A stretch of DNA of 55,173 bases from Oscillospiraceae bacterium (GCA_031253495.1 JAIRWC010000013.1:1-55173), one strand, 5' to 3'. Positions 36,034 through 45,812 are shown, numbered from the stretch's first letter. Notes: a model not told the origin generated them from the sequence alone. Numbers and translations are program-made.

Positions 36034-37470
36034 ATGAAAATTTTATACGCGGCAAGCGAGGCGCAACCGTTCGCGGCGTCGGGCGGGCTGGCGGACGTGG
36101 CCGGTTCGCTTCCGAAGGCGCTGGCCGCCGAAGGGTGCGAATGTTCCGTCATAATGCCCTATTATAAAAACACGATTAAACCCGAACATCAAAAAAAGAT
36201 AGAAAAACTGACGGATTTCCGTATCCCGGTGGGTTGGCGCTCGCAGTTCTGCGGGGTGCATACCGCCAAGCTGAAAGGCGTCAGGTTTTATTTCATAGAC
36301 AACGAGTATTATTTTAAGCGCGATTTCGGGCTGTACGGGTATTACGACGACGCCGAGCGTTTCGCGTATTTTTCCCGCGCCGTTCTGGAAACCGTTCAGC
36401 ACACCGGCGACATCCCCGACATTATCAATTCCAACGACTGGCAATGCGCGCTTATCCCCATATATTACAACATATACTACCGCTATCAGCACGATATGCG
36501 GGCGATAAAAAACGTTTTCACCATCCACAATATACAGTATCAGGGGCATTACGGGTTCGACCTGCTGGAAGACGTGCTCAGTATCCCCCGCCATATAAGC
36601 AGGCTTGTGGAATACGACGGCGACGTAAACTTTATGAAGGGCGCCATAGAGGTGGCGGATAAGGTTACGACGGTTTCCCCCACCTACGCGGAAGAAATTC
36701 TTGACCCGTGGTTTTCGCACGGGCTCGACCGCGCTTTGGCGAGCAAGAAATATAAGACCTGCGGTTTCCTTAACGGGATAGACACGGATATGTACAATCC
36801 CGCGACCGACCCCGACATCGCCGCGAATTTTTCCGCCGGAAAAAAAGCGGGGAAAAAAATATGCAAAGCCGAACTGCTCAAGCAGGCGGGGCTTCCGGGC
36901 GGGGACGAGCCGGTTATCGGCATAATCTCGCGAATGGTGGAGCATAAGGGGTTCGATTTAATCAAAAACGTGTTCGACGATATCGTCGGCACGGGGTATA
37001 AGGTCGTCGTCCTCGGTTCCGGCGACCCCGCGTACGAGAATTTTTTCAATGAAGCCGCGGAGCGGTTCCCGGGGAAAGTCAGCTTCACCTGCGGGTATAT
37101 CCCCGATTTGGCCAAGAAGATTTACGCGGGCGCCGATATGTTCCTGATGCCGAGTAAGAGCGAGCCTTGCGGATTGGCGCAGATGATTTCATTAAGGTAC
37201 GGGACCGTTCCGATTGTGCGCGCTACCGGCGGGCTGAAAGACTCGATTGTGGACTGCGGGGATTTGTCAGGCACGGGCACGGGGTTCACTTTCCTGACGT
37301 ATAACGCCGGCGATATGCTTAATTCCGTCAAACGCGCCTACGGTTATTATTGCGACAAAAAGGCGTGGGGCGGTTTGGTTACGCGGGCGATGAAAGCCGA
37401 CTTCAGCTGGAAGCAGTCGGCAAAGCTGTATTTGGGGCTTTATAAAGAACTGTATAATTGGGGAAAGTAA
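36034..37470 (+). CDS. glgA: glycogen synthase (ADP-glucose type)
   Basis: This GT5 glycosyltransferase extends alpha-1,4-glucan from ADP-glucose. The 478-residue protein has the N-terminal loop ASGGLADVAGSLPKAL, HDMRA-type acceptor regions, and the C-terminal PSKSEPCGLAQMISLRYGTVPIVRATGGL motif. The Lys of the classical KTGGL loop is replaced (AASGGL), as seen in some Clostridia. No glgB, glgC or glgP is adjacent. Confidence 0.94.
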   Translation: MKILYAASEAQPFAASGGLADVAGSLPKALAAEGCECSVIMPYYKNTIKPEHQKKIEKLTDFRIPVGWRSQFCGVHTAKLKGVRFYFIDNEYYFKRDFGLYGYYDDAERFAYFSRAVLETVQHTGDIPDIINSNDWQCALIPIYYNIYYRYQHDMRAIKNVFTIHNIQYQGHYGFDLLEDVLSIPRHISRLVEYDGDVNFMKGAIEVADKVTTVSPTYAEEILDPWFSHGLDRALASKKYKTCGFLNGIDTDMYNPATDPDIAANFSAGKKAGKKICKAELLKQAGLPGGDEPVIGIISRMVEHKGFDLIKNVFDDIVGTGYKVVVLGSGDPAYENFFNEAAERFPGKVSFTCGYIPDLAKKIYAGADMFLMPSKSEPCGLAQMISLRYGTVPIVRATGGLKDSIVDCGDLSGTGTGFTFLTYNAGDMLNSVKRAYGYYCDKKAWGGLVTRAMKADFSWKQSAKLYLGLYKELYNWGK

Positions 37471-37485
37471 CGGAGCGCCCGCCCG

Positions 37486-37527
37486 AAAAACGCCGTGAAC
37501 GCAAAAAGTTGCGGTCGCGGCGTTTTT
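37486..37527. terminator. bidirectional terminator between glgA and mutS
   Basis: AAAAACGCCG (37486-37495) pairs with CGGCGTTTTT (37518-37527), with a second small stem possible in the loop. It serves both convergent genes and overlaps the mutS stop codon. Confidence 0.85.
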
Positions 37528-40105
37528 ACAGCCCTTTTTTTATTTCCGTCAGCTCCCTTAACGCGTCAAGCGGCGTAATGCCGTCCAAATCCAGCGCCTT
37601 TATTCTGTTAATCGCGTTTTCCCTCGCAATCAGCGAAAAATCGAACTGCCCCCCGTCCCCGTCCTCTTCGCGGAGTTTTTCCTCAAGCTCTATTTTGGAG
37701 TTCAGCTCCATTTCCTTTAACGCCTTTTTCGCGGAGGAAATGACCTTTTCGGGCAGTCCCGCCAGTTTCGCCACTTCGATACCGTAGCTTTGGTCGGTTC
37801 CGCCCTCGACGATTTTGTGCAAAAAGGTTATTTCCCCGCCCCGTTTGATTACGCTTACGCTTAGGTTTTTTATTCCCGCGTTCCGCTTCCCCAACTCGAT
37901 TAACTCGTGATAATGCGTGGCGAACAGCGTTTTGCAGCCGATTTTGCCGTTTATGTATTCGGCGACGGCTTTGGCGATTGAAATACCGTCGAAGGTTGAG
38001 GTTCCCCTGCCGATTTCGTCAAGGATAACAAGGCTTTGCGCCGTCGCGCCGCCGAGGATTTCAGCCACTTCCAACATTTCCGTCATAAAGGTGGATTGCC
38101 CCATTGAAAGGTCGTCGCTCGCGCCCACGCGGGTGAATATTTTGTCCGCCACACCTATTCTCGCCGATTTCGCGGGGACGAAGCAGCCAAGCTGCGCCAT
38201 TAACGTAATCAGCGCGATTTGCCGCATATATGTGGATTTTCCCGACATGTTGGGGCCGGTTATAATCATCAGGCGGTTTTCGTTAACGTCAAGATAGCAG
38301 TCGTTCGGCGCGAACTCGCCGCCCGAAAGCATTTTCTCCACGACGGGGTGTCTGGAGCCTTTGACGTCGATTACGCTGTTGAGCGTGATTTCGGGGCGGC
38401 GGTAGTTTTCCCTGATTGCCACGTCCGCGAACGAACAAAGCGCGTCCAAATCCGAAACGGCTTCGGCGGTTCGGCGGATTTTTTCAAGCCCGTTTCCCAC
38501 AAACGCTTTCACGTCGGAGAAAATTTCAAGCTCAAGCGCTACGATTTTATCGTTCGCCGAAAGCATGTCCTCCTCGATTTTTTTGAGTTCCTCGGTAATA
38601 TACCTCTCGCCGTTCGTAAGCGTCTGCTTTCTGTGGTAACGCGCCGGAACGCCGTTAATATTGCTTTTTGAAACCTCGATGTAATACCCGAACACCCTGT
38701 TGTACCCCACGCGCAGATTTTTTATCCCCGTGGCTTCCCTCTCGCGCCTTTCGATTTCCCCGAGCAGGCTTTGCCCGCCGGCGGTTAATTTTCTTAATCC
38801 GTCCAGCTCCCCGTTGAAGCCGTCGTTGATATAACCGCCGTCTTTCGTAACCGCCGGCGGTTCGGGGACAATCGCGTTTTCAATCAGCGCGGCAAAGTCC
38901 GAAAGGGCGTCCGCGCGATTGTTCAGTTCGCGCAAAAGCGCCGAGGAAAGGTTTTCAAGCTCGCTCTTTATTTCGGGGATTTTGGAGCAAGCCGCCCCCA
39001 AAGCGCGGACGTCCCTCGGGTTGGCGGTCTTGTATACGACCCTTGACATAAGCCGCTCAAGGTCGAAAATCCCCGACAGCCCCTCCCTCAACCGGGCGAG
39101 GGCGGGCGCGTTTTTCGTCAATTCCTCCACCGCGTCGAGCCTTTTTATTATGGTGAGGTGATTTTTAAAGGGGCGTTCAATCAACCGCCTTATGCGCCGT
39201 CTGCCCATCGCGGTTTTGGCCCGGTCGAGAACCCACAGCAAACTGCCTTTCTTTTCGCGGGTGCGGATGGTTTCGACAAGCTCCAAGTTCCGCCGCGCCG
39301 TCTGCCCTATTTCCATAAATTCGTCGCCGTAAACGTTAAGGCTGATAAATCCGTTGGCGGCGGTTTTCCTCGTGTGTTCCGCGTAACGCAAAAGCGCGCC
39401 CAACGCGCCCGACGCGAGCGGGTTTTCAAGAATTTCGCTCCCGTTAGGGTCGGCCGCGTTTAACAAACGCCCTTCGATATACGCGCGGTCCGGCGGGAAT
39501 TTATCGTCGTCAAGCGTTTCCGCCAAACAGTTCATGCGCGTTTTCAACAAATCGCACGCCCCTTTAAAATCCATGAACGCGGGGTTGAACAGTATTTCAG
39601 ACGGCGCGTAACGGGCAATCTCGTTTATAATTTCCGTTTCCCCCCTCGCGACGCGAACATACAGCTCCCCCGTCGAAATATCGCCGAACGCCATCCCGCA
39701 GTCTTCCCCCGACGCGTATAAACTGCCTATGTAGTTGTTTTTCCCCTCGTCAAGCATGGAGTCTTCCGTCAGCGTTCCCGGGGTTACGAGGCGGACGACC
39801 TTCCTTAACATCGGCCCTTTGCCGCCGGGGGTTTCCGTCTGTTCGCACAGCGCCACTTTATAATTCTTTTTGATAAGCCTTTGTATATAGGTTTCGGCGG
39901 CGTGGTAAGGAACGCCGCACATGGGGACGCCCGCCCTCGCCGTAAGGGTCAGCTCCAGTTCCTTCGACATATTCTCCGCTTCCTCGAAAAACATTTCATA
40001 AAAATCGCCGAGCCGATAAAACAACACGAACCCGGGATACTCGTCTTTTATTTCGAGGTATTGCCTTAACATGGGCGTCATGTTTTCCCTGTCGCCGTTT
40101 TTCAT
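37526..40105 (-). CDS. mutS: DNA mismatch repair protein MutS
   Basis: The 859-residue MutS1 recognises mismatches: the N-terminal GFVLFYRLGDFYEMFFEEA carries the Phe-x-Glu (FYE) mismatch-binding motif. The ATPase domain has TGPNMSGKSTYMRQ (Walker A), DEIGRGTSTFDG (Walker B) and FATHYHEL. The start is the ATG at 40105, which overlaps the stop of the reductase gene (ATGA). An open stretch upstream is non-coding in this frame. mutL is not in the window. Confidence 0.96.
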   Translation of the reverse strand: MKNGDRENMTPMLRQYLEIKDEYPGFVLFYRLGDFYEMFFEEAENMSKELELTLTARAGVPMCGVPYHAAETYIQRLIKKNYKVALCEQTETPGGKGPMLRKVVRLVTPGTLTEDSMLDEGKNNYIGSLYASGEDCGMAFGDISTGELYVRVARGETEIINEIARYAPSEILFNPAFMDFKGACDLLKTRMNCLAETLDDDKFPPDRAYIEGRLLNAADPNGSEILENPLASGALGALLRYAEHTRKTAANGFISLNVYGDEFMEIGQTARRNLELVETIRTREKKGSLLWVLDRAKTAMGRRRIRRLIERPFKNHLTIIKRLDAVEELTKNAPALARLREGLSGIFDLERLMSRVVYKTANPRDVRALGAACSKIPEIKSELENLSSALLRELNNRADALSDFAALIENAIVPEPPAVTKDGGYINDGFNGELDGLRKLTAGGQSLLGEIERREREATGIKNLRVGYNRVFGYYIEVSKSNINGVPARYHRKQTLTNGERYITEELKKIEEDMLSANDKIVALELEIFSDVKAFVGNGLEKIRRTAEAVSDLDALCSFADVAIRENYRRPEITLNSVIDVKGSRHPVVEKMLSGGEFAPNDCYLDVNENRLMIITGPNMSGKSTYMRQIALITLMAQLGCFVPAKSARIGVADKIFTRVGASDDLSMGQSTFMTEMLEVAEILGGATAQSLVILDEIGRGTSTFDGISIAKAVAEYINGKIGCKTLFATHYHELIELGKRNAGIKNLSVSVIKRGGEITFLHKIVEGGTDQSYGIEVAKLAGLPEKVISSAKKALKEMELNSKIELEEKLREEDGDGGQFDFSLIARENAINRIKALDLDGITPLDALRELTEIKKGL

Positions 40106-41235
40106 AAAAACAACCTGTCCAATTCCGCTTGCGCGAGTTTTAAATCGTTGACCACGTTTATCTTTTGCGAACATTGTTTTTCGCAAACGCCGCAGTTTAC
40201 GCAGTTTTTCGGCTTTTCCCCTTCCTTTAAGGCATACAGCCATTCCCACTTGGCGACGTCAAAGTTTTCATAAATCGCGTAATCGTTCCAAATTTTAAAA
40301 ACCCGCGAAATACTCACCCCGTTAGGGCAGGGCGCGCAATAATCGCAGTATACGCAACCGTTGTTGGAACGCTTTACGCGTTCGTTTTTGACCGTTTCAA
40401 CCGCGACTTTCTCCTCAAAAGACAAGGGCGTGAAATTATTGAAAGTGGAAAGGTTATCCTCGACTTGCGACATATTGTTCATCCCGCTCAGTATGAGCTT
40501 CACGCCGGGCAGACCGATTACCCACCTCATCGCCCACGAAGATACGGTGGCCATCGGGTTTATATTGGTGAAATACCGGTTCAAATCGCCCGGCAACTTT
40601 GACAGGGAACCGCCTTTAACCGGCTCCATCACGATTAGGGGGACGCCTTTTTCGACGCATAACTCATACGCCGGCAACCCGCCCTGTTCGACCCCCGTAT
40701 CCATATAATTGAGCTGTATTTGGCAGAAATCCCACTCGCGAGAGGTGATGATATTCTCGAAACTGCAGTAATAATCATGGAACGAAAAACCGAAATATTT
40801 GATTTTGCCCGCTTTTTTCAGTTCCTCCCCCCATTCGATAATATCCAGCCGCCTCATTTTCCGCCATTTGTAATCGTCAAGGGCTTGAAGCAGATAAAAG
40901 TCGATATAATCCATCCCCAGCCGCCGTAACTGCTCGTCGAAAATTCTGTCGGCCTCCTCGACTGAATTGACCGACCATGTGGGCAGCTTCGTCGCCATAT
41001 AAAAGCTGCCGCGAGGGTATTCGGCGAGGGCGCGCCCTATGAACATCTCGCTTTTTCCGTCGTTATAAACGTAAGAAGAATCGAAATAATTCACTCCCCC
41101 CTTGACGGCGGCCCTAACCATTTGAACGCCTAATTCTTCGTTAATCGAACCGTCTTCCGTTAAGGGCAGGCGCATACACCCGAACCCCAAAAGGGACGGC
41201 GAAACGTCGTGCTTCCCGAATTTTCTGTGTTCCAT
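40102..41235 (-). CDS. aldo/keto reductase with C-terminal 4Fe-4S domain
   Basis: The 377-residue protein has an aldo/keto reductase barrel (LGFGCMRLP, the catalytic Tyr in DSSYVYNDGKSE, MATKLP). It is followed by a ferredoxin-like domain with cysteine clusters CVYCDYCAPCPNG and NCVNCGVCEKQC. Such fusions are common in anaerobic Clostridia, and their redox partners are unknown. It lies 10 bp after the YlbF-like gene and overlaps mutS. Confidence 0.92.
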   Translation of the reverse strand: MEHRKFGKHDVSPSLLGFGCMRLPLTEDGSINEELGVQMVRAAVKGGVNYFDSSYVYNDGKSEMFIGRALAEYPRGSFYMATKLPTWSVNSVEEADRIFDEQLRRLGMDYIDFYLLQALDDYKWRKMRRLDIIEWGEELKKAGKIKYFGFSFHDYYCSFENIITSREWDFCQIQLNYMDTGVEQGGLPAYELCVEKGVPLIVMEPVKGGSLSKLPGDLNRYFTNINPMATVSSWAMRWVIGLPGVKLILSGMNNMSQVEDNLSTFNNFTPLSFEEKVAVETVKNERVKRSNNGCVYCDYCAPCPNGVSISRVFKIWNDYAIYENFDVAKWEWLYALKEGEKPKNCVNCGVCEKQCSQKINVVNDLKLAQAELDRLFL

Positions 41236-41245
41236 AAGGGGTCTC

Positions 41246-41656
41246 CTACCCGCACTTCGCGCAGTTTGAACACGCGCCGGAACAGTCGTCTTTCACCTCG
41301 CAGGTATCGGGGTTTTCCCCGTCGCAGCAAAGGCTGATTATCCCGCTGACTTCACGGATTAGTCTGTCCATGGCGGTTTTCGCCTCGGTGAATTTCGCCA
41401 TGCTCTCGTTTTCCATAATCCGCGCGTGGACGGTCTGCGCTTCGGCGTTTAATTCGCTGATTTTCCCGGGATTTTTTTCGTTTTCGGGCTTGCTCATCTC
41501 CATTCCTATCTTCTGCCTGATAAGGTTAAATTCGCCTATCAGCTCTTGCAAAGCCCCGTCGGAATCGTTGGCTTCCCTCGCTTTTATATAAGCGGCGTAC
41601 CTTTCGTCCGCCTGAATGGCTCTGCCAAGCTCCCTCGCTGATTTTACCGCGTCCAT
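41246..41656 (-). CDS. YlbF/YmcA-family protein with Cys-rich tail
   Basis: The 136-residue protein is helical and matches the YlbF/YmcA family, which in Bacillus forms the Y-complex with YaaT, affecting RNA maturation by RNase Y. The last 28 residues contain eight cysteines (CC...C...C...C..C..C), which suggests iron-sulphur or zinc binding. AGGAGGAG precedes the ATG. It lies directly after miaB. Confidence 0.82.
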   Translation of the reverse strand: MDAVKSARELGRAIQADERYAAYIKAREANDSDGALQELIGEFNLIRQKIGMEMSKPENEKNPGKISELNAEAQTVHARIMENESMAKFTEAKTAMDRLIREVSGIISLCCDGENPDTCEVKDDCSGACSNCAKCG

Positions 41657-41686
41657 ATAACCGTTCTCCTCCTTTTTGTTATTCCA

Positions 41687-43027
41687 TTATTCGCGTATTG
41701 TTTGCGCCTTGCCCAGCAACGCCCATTTCAACGCTTCTTCTATCCTGACGTTGACAAATTCCCCCGTTACGTCCGCGGGCGAGTCGAAATCGACGATTAC
41801 GCCTTCCCCGCTCTTCCCCGTGTAACCGCGCTTGCCCGTTCTGCCTTCCCCCTCGCATAAAACGCGCAGGGTTTTTCCTATATAACGCCCGTAAGCCTTA
41901 CCGCCGGTTTCCTCCAAAACGCCTAATAATTCGCGGAACCGCGCGCTTTTTTCCGCGGCGGTCACGGGGTCGGGCAGGCGGACGGCTTTCGTCCCCTCGC
42001 GCTTTGAATAAATAAACGTGTAAGCCGAATCAAAACCGATTTTCCTTATAAGCGACAGCGTTTCCTCAAAATCGGCGCGGGTCTCCCCCGGAAAGCCGAC
42101 TATTATGTCGGTGGTTACGGACAATCCCGGAATTTTTTCCCTCGCGAAGGAAATTATATCCTCGTATTGCTTTGCCGAATAGCCCCTGTTCATAAGCGAC
42201 AAGATTCTGTCGCTGCCCGATTGGACGGGCAAATGCAGATGGCGCGAGATTTTGCCGCTTTCGGCTACGGCGTCTATCAGTTCCGGGGATAAGTCTTTCG
42301 GGTGGGAGGTCATGTAGGTTACGCGGAAATCTCCGTTTATTTTCTCCGCTTCCCGCAGAAGCCCGGCGAAGGTCGCGCCGTGTTCTTTGCCGTAAGAATT
42401 GACGTTTTGCCCCAACAGCGCGATTTCTTTAACGCCGCCGTTTATCAGTTCCCTCGCTTCCTTGATTATATCGGCGGGCAGGCGGGAACGTTCCCGCCCG
42501 CGAACGTAAGGGACGACGCAGTATGAACAAAAGTTGTCGCACCCGAACATCACGGGGATATCGGCTTTCAGGGCGCTCCCCCTTTTTACGGGCAAGCCCT
42601 CGACTATTCCCCCCGAACAGGCGGTTATATCCGTAACGCGCTTTTTTTCGGAAATAACCTCGGTCAGCAGTTCCGGCAGCTTGTGAACGGCGCCCGTCCC
42701 GAAAATCAAATCGACGAAAGGGAACGTTGCGCGCAGCTTTTCGGCGATGTGCCCCTGCTGAACCATACAGCCGCAAACGGCTATTATCAAATCGGGGTTA
42801 ACCCGTTTGAAATGAACAAGCGCGCCTATGTTCCCGAACGCCCGCGTTTCGGCGTTTTCGCGGACGGCGCAGGTATTGAGCAATATCAAGTCGGCGTTTT
42901 CCGGCCCCCCCGTGAATCCGTAACCCATTTCCGCGAGTATGCCGTTGATTTTCTCGCCGTCGGAAACGTTGGCGCGGCATCCGTAAGTGCGGGTATAAGC
43001 CAAAAGCCGTTTGTTTTTATCCGTCAT
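41687..43027 (-). CDS. miaB: tRNA-2-methylthio-N6-dimethylallyladenosine synthase
   Basis: MiaB is a radical-SAM methylthiotransferase acting on i6A37 of tRNA. The 446-residue protein shows the N-terminal cluster cysteines (YGCRAN, NTCAVRENA, VCGCM), the radical-SAM motif GCDNFCSYCVVPYVRGRERS and a C-terminal TRAM domain. The usual YGCQxN motif reads YGCRAN. It overlaps engB by 11 bases. No miaA is in the window. Confidence 0.93.
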   Translation of the reverse strand: MTDKNKRLLAYTRTYGCRANVSDGEKINGILAEMGYGFTGGPENADLILLNTCAVRENAETRAFGNIGALVHFKRVNPDLIIAVCGCMVQQGHIAEKLRATFPFVDLIFGTGAVHKLPELLTEVISEKKRVTDITACSGGIVEGLPVKRGSALKADIPVMFGCDNFCSYCVVPYVRGRERSRLPADIIKEARELINGGVKEIALLGQNVNSYGKEHGATFAGLLREAEKINGDFRVTYMTSHPKDLSPELIDAVAESGKISRHLHLPVQSGSDRILSLMNRGYSAKQYEDIISFAREKIPGLSVTTDIIVGFPGETRADFEETLSLIRKIGFDSAYTFIYSKREGTKAVRLPDPVTAAEKSARFRELLGVLEETGGKAYGRYIGKTLRVLCEGEGRTGKRGYTGKSGEGVIVDFDSPADVTGEFVNVRIEEALKWALLGKAQTIRE

Positions 43028-43598
43028 TATATTTTTCTATAATCCGCCGTAATTCTTCGACTCCCTCGCCCGTTTCGGAAGAAAACTCGATTTTCTCAAT
43101 GTTCCCGAACCCGCCGAGTTCTTCTTTTAGCTCCTCCCGCCGCTTTTCCCGCTGTTTTTTCTTTAACTTGTCCGCTTTGGTCAGCGCGATTAAAAAATTT
43201 ACGCCGCTTTCGGCAAGGAAATTTAACATGGTCAAGTCGTCGGCGGTCGGCGGGTGCCTAAAGTCGATTAGCTGTACCAAAAAGGCTATTCTCCCGGATT
43301 TAAGGTACCGCTCGGTGAGTTCGCCGAAGCGAGAACGCTCGGACTTCGCCGTTTGCGCGTAGCCGTAACCGGGCAAATCGACAATATAAATACCGTCGAC
43401 CGCGAAAAAATTGACCGTAACGGTTTTCCCCGGTTTCGCGCTGACGCGGGCAAGCGCTTTCCGGTTGAGGAGCTTGTTAATCAGCGAAGACTTACCTACG
43501 TTCGACCGTCCGGAAAAAGCTATCTCAACCCTTTCCGGAGGGGGAACCTGCGGGAATTTGCCGTATGAGGCGAAAAACCCGGATTTATTCCAGTTCAC
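43017..43598 (-). CDS. engB: ribosome-assembly GTPase EngB (YsxC/YihA)
   Basis: The 193-residue TRAFAC GTPase has G1 GRSNVGKSSL, G3 DLPGYG, G4 TKADKL and the C-terminal SSETGEG. The family is essential for 50S subunit assembly. It lies between the ACT protein and miaB in the long minus-strand run. Confidence 0.95.
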   Translation of the reverse strand: MNWNKSGFFASYGKFPQVPPPERVEIAFSGRSNVGKSSLINKLLNRKALARVSAKPGKTVTVNFFAVDGIYIVDLPGYGYAQTAKSERSRFGELTERYLKSGRIAFLVQLIDFRHPPTADDLTMLNFLAESGVNFLIALTKADKLKKKQREKRREELKEELGGFGNIEKIEFSSETGEGVEELRRIIEKYNDG

Positions 43599-43602
43599 GC
43601 GG

Positions 43603-44025
43603 TTAAACGGCGTCGTTCGGCGAAATCAGCTTCACTCCCGCGCCGGAAAGGATTTTGCCCGCTTTTTCCGCGTCGCCGACCTTGACGACGATGTCCGCCT
43701 CGCTTTGGTTTTTCCCCATCAGCGAATAGGAATACTCGATGTTCACGCCGTTTTCGCCGAGCAGCTTGATTACGTCGTACAACGCGCCGAAATGGTCGGG
43801 AATGGTAAACGCGATTACCTCGGTGATTTTCGCGGTGAAATTGTTTTCCCGCAGCGCGCCCGCGGCTTTTTCGGCGTCGTTGACGATTAGGCGCACAATG
43901 CCGAATTCGGAAGTGTCGGCGATTGTCATGGCGCGGACGTCGATTTTAGCCGCCGCCAGCGTTTCCATAACGGCGCAGAGCCTGCCCGCCTTATTTTCCA
44001 CGAAAATTGAGATTTGTTTCAGCAT
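43603..44025 (-). CDS. tandem ACT-domain protein
   Basis: The 140-residue protein consists of two ACT domains (about 1-65 and 70-140), each with an E-N-K-A-G-R-L or D-H-F-G-A-L ligand loop, and nothing else. This type is repeatedly found beside paaK and iorAB, probably sensing aromatic amino acids. The start ATG shares bases with the paaK stop (TAATG). Confidence 0.9.
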   Translation of the reverse strand: MLKQISIFVENKAGRLCAVMETLAAAKIDVRAMTIADTSEFGIVRLIVNDAEKAAGALRENNFTAKITEVIAFTIPDHFGALYDVIKLLGENGVNIEYSYSLMGKNQSEADIVVKVGDAEKAGKILSGAGVKLISPNDAV

Positions 44026-45353
44026 TACTGTTTTCCTCCCTCGAATTTATTCTTCAGCTTGCGGTTATCCGTAACCCTTACCGCTTTGCCCATCGAACGC
44101 GCCAACGTCTTCGGCTCAATCAGCTTGACGTTTACCCCCACGCCGATAGCGGAATCAATCGCCGTTTTCGCTTTGGCGCGGTAACCTTCCACCTCGCCCA
44201 CGTTGTCGCCGAACATATCGGGGCGCATTTCTATTTGCACTTCCAGCGTGTCGAAGTTGTTTACCCTGTCAACCACAATCAGATAATTCGTCGCGTTATT
44301 GTCAAAGCCGAGCAAAGCCGCCTCAATCTGCGACGGGAACACGTTGACCCCTTTTATAATCAGCATATCGTCGGTGCGCCCCTGCGGCTTGAGCATTCTG
44401 ACAAGGGTGCGGCCGCACTCGCACTTGTCGTAACACAAGGCGGCTACGTCGCGGGTGCGGTAGCGAATCAGCGGCAACGCCTCTTTCGTAATGCAGGTAA
44501 AGACAAGCTCGCCCGGCGTTCCCGCAGGCAAAGGCTCAAATGTGTCGGGGTCTACGACTTCGGGTATAAAATGGTCTTCGCAGACGTGCATGCCTTTTTG
44601 CGCCGTACATTCGCAGGAAACGGACGGACCCATGATTTCGGACAGCCCGTAGATGTCGTAAGCCTTTAACCCCAATCCCTTCTCGATTTCCCGCCGCATT
44701 TCCTCCGTCCACGGTTCCGCGCCGAACACCCCCGCCTTAAGGTCGAAGTCGTCCTTCGACACGCCGTTCTCTTGCATAAGCTCGATTAGGCTCATGGCGT
44801 AAGACGGGGTCATGCAAATTATCGACGAGCCGAAGTCGCGGAACATTTCAAGCTGGCGCAGACTGTTCCCCGCCGAAGCCGGAATTGTTACCGCGCCTAA
44901 TTTTTCCGCGCCGTAATGCATCCCCAGCCCCCCCGTGAACAGCCCGTACCCGTAGGAAACGTGTACGTAGTCGTGCTTCGAGCCGCCGATGCTCACGAGG
45001 GCGCGCGCGGCACATTCCGCCCAGATATCGACGTCCTTTGCCGTGTAGCCGACGACGGTCTGTTTGCCCGTCGTTCCCGACGAAGCGTGAATCCGTACCA
45101 CCTCGCTCATGGGAACCGCGAACATTCCGTAAGGGTAGTTGTCGCGCAGGTCTTGCTTGGTGGTGAACGGCAGTTTGCCCAAGTCCGCGACCGTCTTTAT
45201 GTCGTCGGGCTTGATTCCCGCCTCGTCCATTTTGGCGCGGTAGGGCGCGACTTTTTCGTAAACCTCGCGGATTTTCTGCGCCAAGCGGAACGATTGCAAA
45301 GCCTCAAGCTCGTGGCGCGGCGCGGTCTCGATTTCCTTCATGTAATAGTCCAT
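44025..45353 (-). CDS. paaK: phenylacetate-CoA ligase
   Basis: The 442-residue adenylate-forming enzyme has the ATP motif SSGTTGKQTVVGYT and the DIYGLSEIMGPSVSCEC and GRTDDMLIIKGVNVFPSQIE segments. It activates phenylacetate or indoleacetate to the CoA ester, or runs in reverse to conserve ATP from the acyl-CoA made by IorAB. The ATG at 45353 follows AAAGGAGAA. It is clustered with ACT and iorAB genes. Confidence 0.94.
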   Translation of the reverse strand: MDYYMKEIETAPRHELEALQSFRLAQKIREVYEKVAPYRAKMDEAGIKPDDIKTVADLGKLPFTTKQDLRDNYPYGMFAVPMSEVVRIHASSGTTGKQTVVGYTAKDVDIWAECAARALVSIGGSKHDYVHVSYGYGLFTGGLGMHYGAEKLGAVTIPASAGNSLRQLEMFRDFGSSIICMTPSYAMSLIELMQENGVSKDDFDLKAGVFGAEPWTEEMRREIEKGLGLKAYDIYGLSEIMGPSVSCECTAQKGMHVCEDHFIPEVVDPDTFEPLPAGTPGELVFTCITKEALPLIRYRTRDVAALCYDKCECGRTLVRMLKPQGRTDDMLIIKGVNVFPSQIEAALLGFDNNATNYLIVVDRVNNFDTLEVQIEMRPDMFGDNVGEVEGYRAKAKTAIDSAIGVGVNVKLIEPKTLARSMGKAVRVTDNRKLKNKFEGGKQ

Positions 45354-45388
45354 TGGTGTTCTCCTTTGTTTTGGTGTATAAATTAAAA

Positions 45389-45763
45389 TCACGCTTTCTT
45401 TGCCAGCAGCCCCGCCAAAAACATTCCCAAAACCACCCCGGCGAAGCTCAACGCCAAATTCAGCAATACATTCGCCGCGCCGAGGAAGTATTTCCCGCCG
45501 CCGAACAGGTTGACGGTTTCAAGACTGAACGCCGAAAACGTGCTTAGTCCGCCGAGCAGCCCCGTCGTCAAGAACAGCTTTAACTTCGGCGAAAAAGCGT
45601 CAAGCCCGATTACAAAGCCTATCGCTATGCCCGCCGCAACATTGGAAACCAAGGTTCCGAGCGGAAACGAAATCCCGAAGTAAACCGCTATTTGGTTAAA
45701 CGCGAACCGCAGGCACGAGCCTATGAAGCCGCCCGTTCCCACAACCAAAAAATCTGTAAGCAT
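45389..45763 (-). CDS. crcB: fluoride channel FluC/CrcB
   Basis: The 124-residue protein has four membrane helices, with the early GTGGFIGSCLRFAFN and the pore motif GGLSTFSAFSLE of dual-topology fluoride channels. A single gene suggests a homodimer. It starts one base after a copy of the iorB stop codon. No fluoride riboswitch is seen upstream; the preceding DNA is the hicAB insertion. Confidence 0.93.
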   Translation of the reverse strand: MLTDFLVVGTGGFIGSCLRFAFNQIAVYFGISFPLGTLVSNVAAGIAIGFVIGLDAFSPKLKLFLTTGLLGGLSTFSAFSLETVNLFGGGKYFLGAANVLLNLALSFAGVVLGMFLAGLLAKKA

Positions 45764-45765
45764 AT

Positions 45766-45812
45766 TACGCTTCTTTCCCCAGCTTGAACGCCTTTCGGAA
45801 TAATATCAAGCG
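45766..45812. repeat. direct repeat 1 flanking hicAB (copy of iorB 3' end)
   Basis: This 47 bp stretch differs from 46275-46320 by one substitution (synonymous GAA for GAG in the iorB frame) and one more small change with a one-base indel. On the minus strand it reads as the last iorB codons (...RKAFKLGKEA) with a TAA stop, one base before the crcB ATG. It also contributes the last codons and stop of hicB. Confidence 0.9.

Noticed and set aside
40106-40249. N-terminal extension of MutS by 48 residues
   Set aside because: The extra part overlaps the reductase gene, is unlike MutS, and the ATG at 40105 forms an ATGA overlap with that gene's stop.
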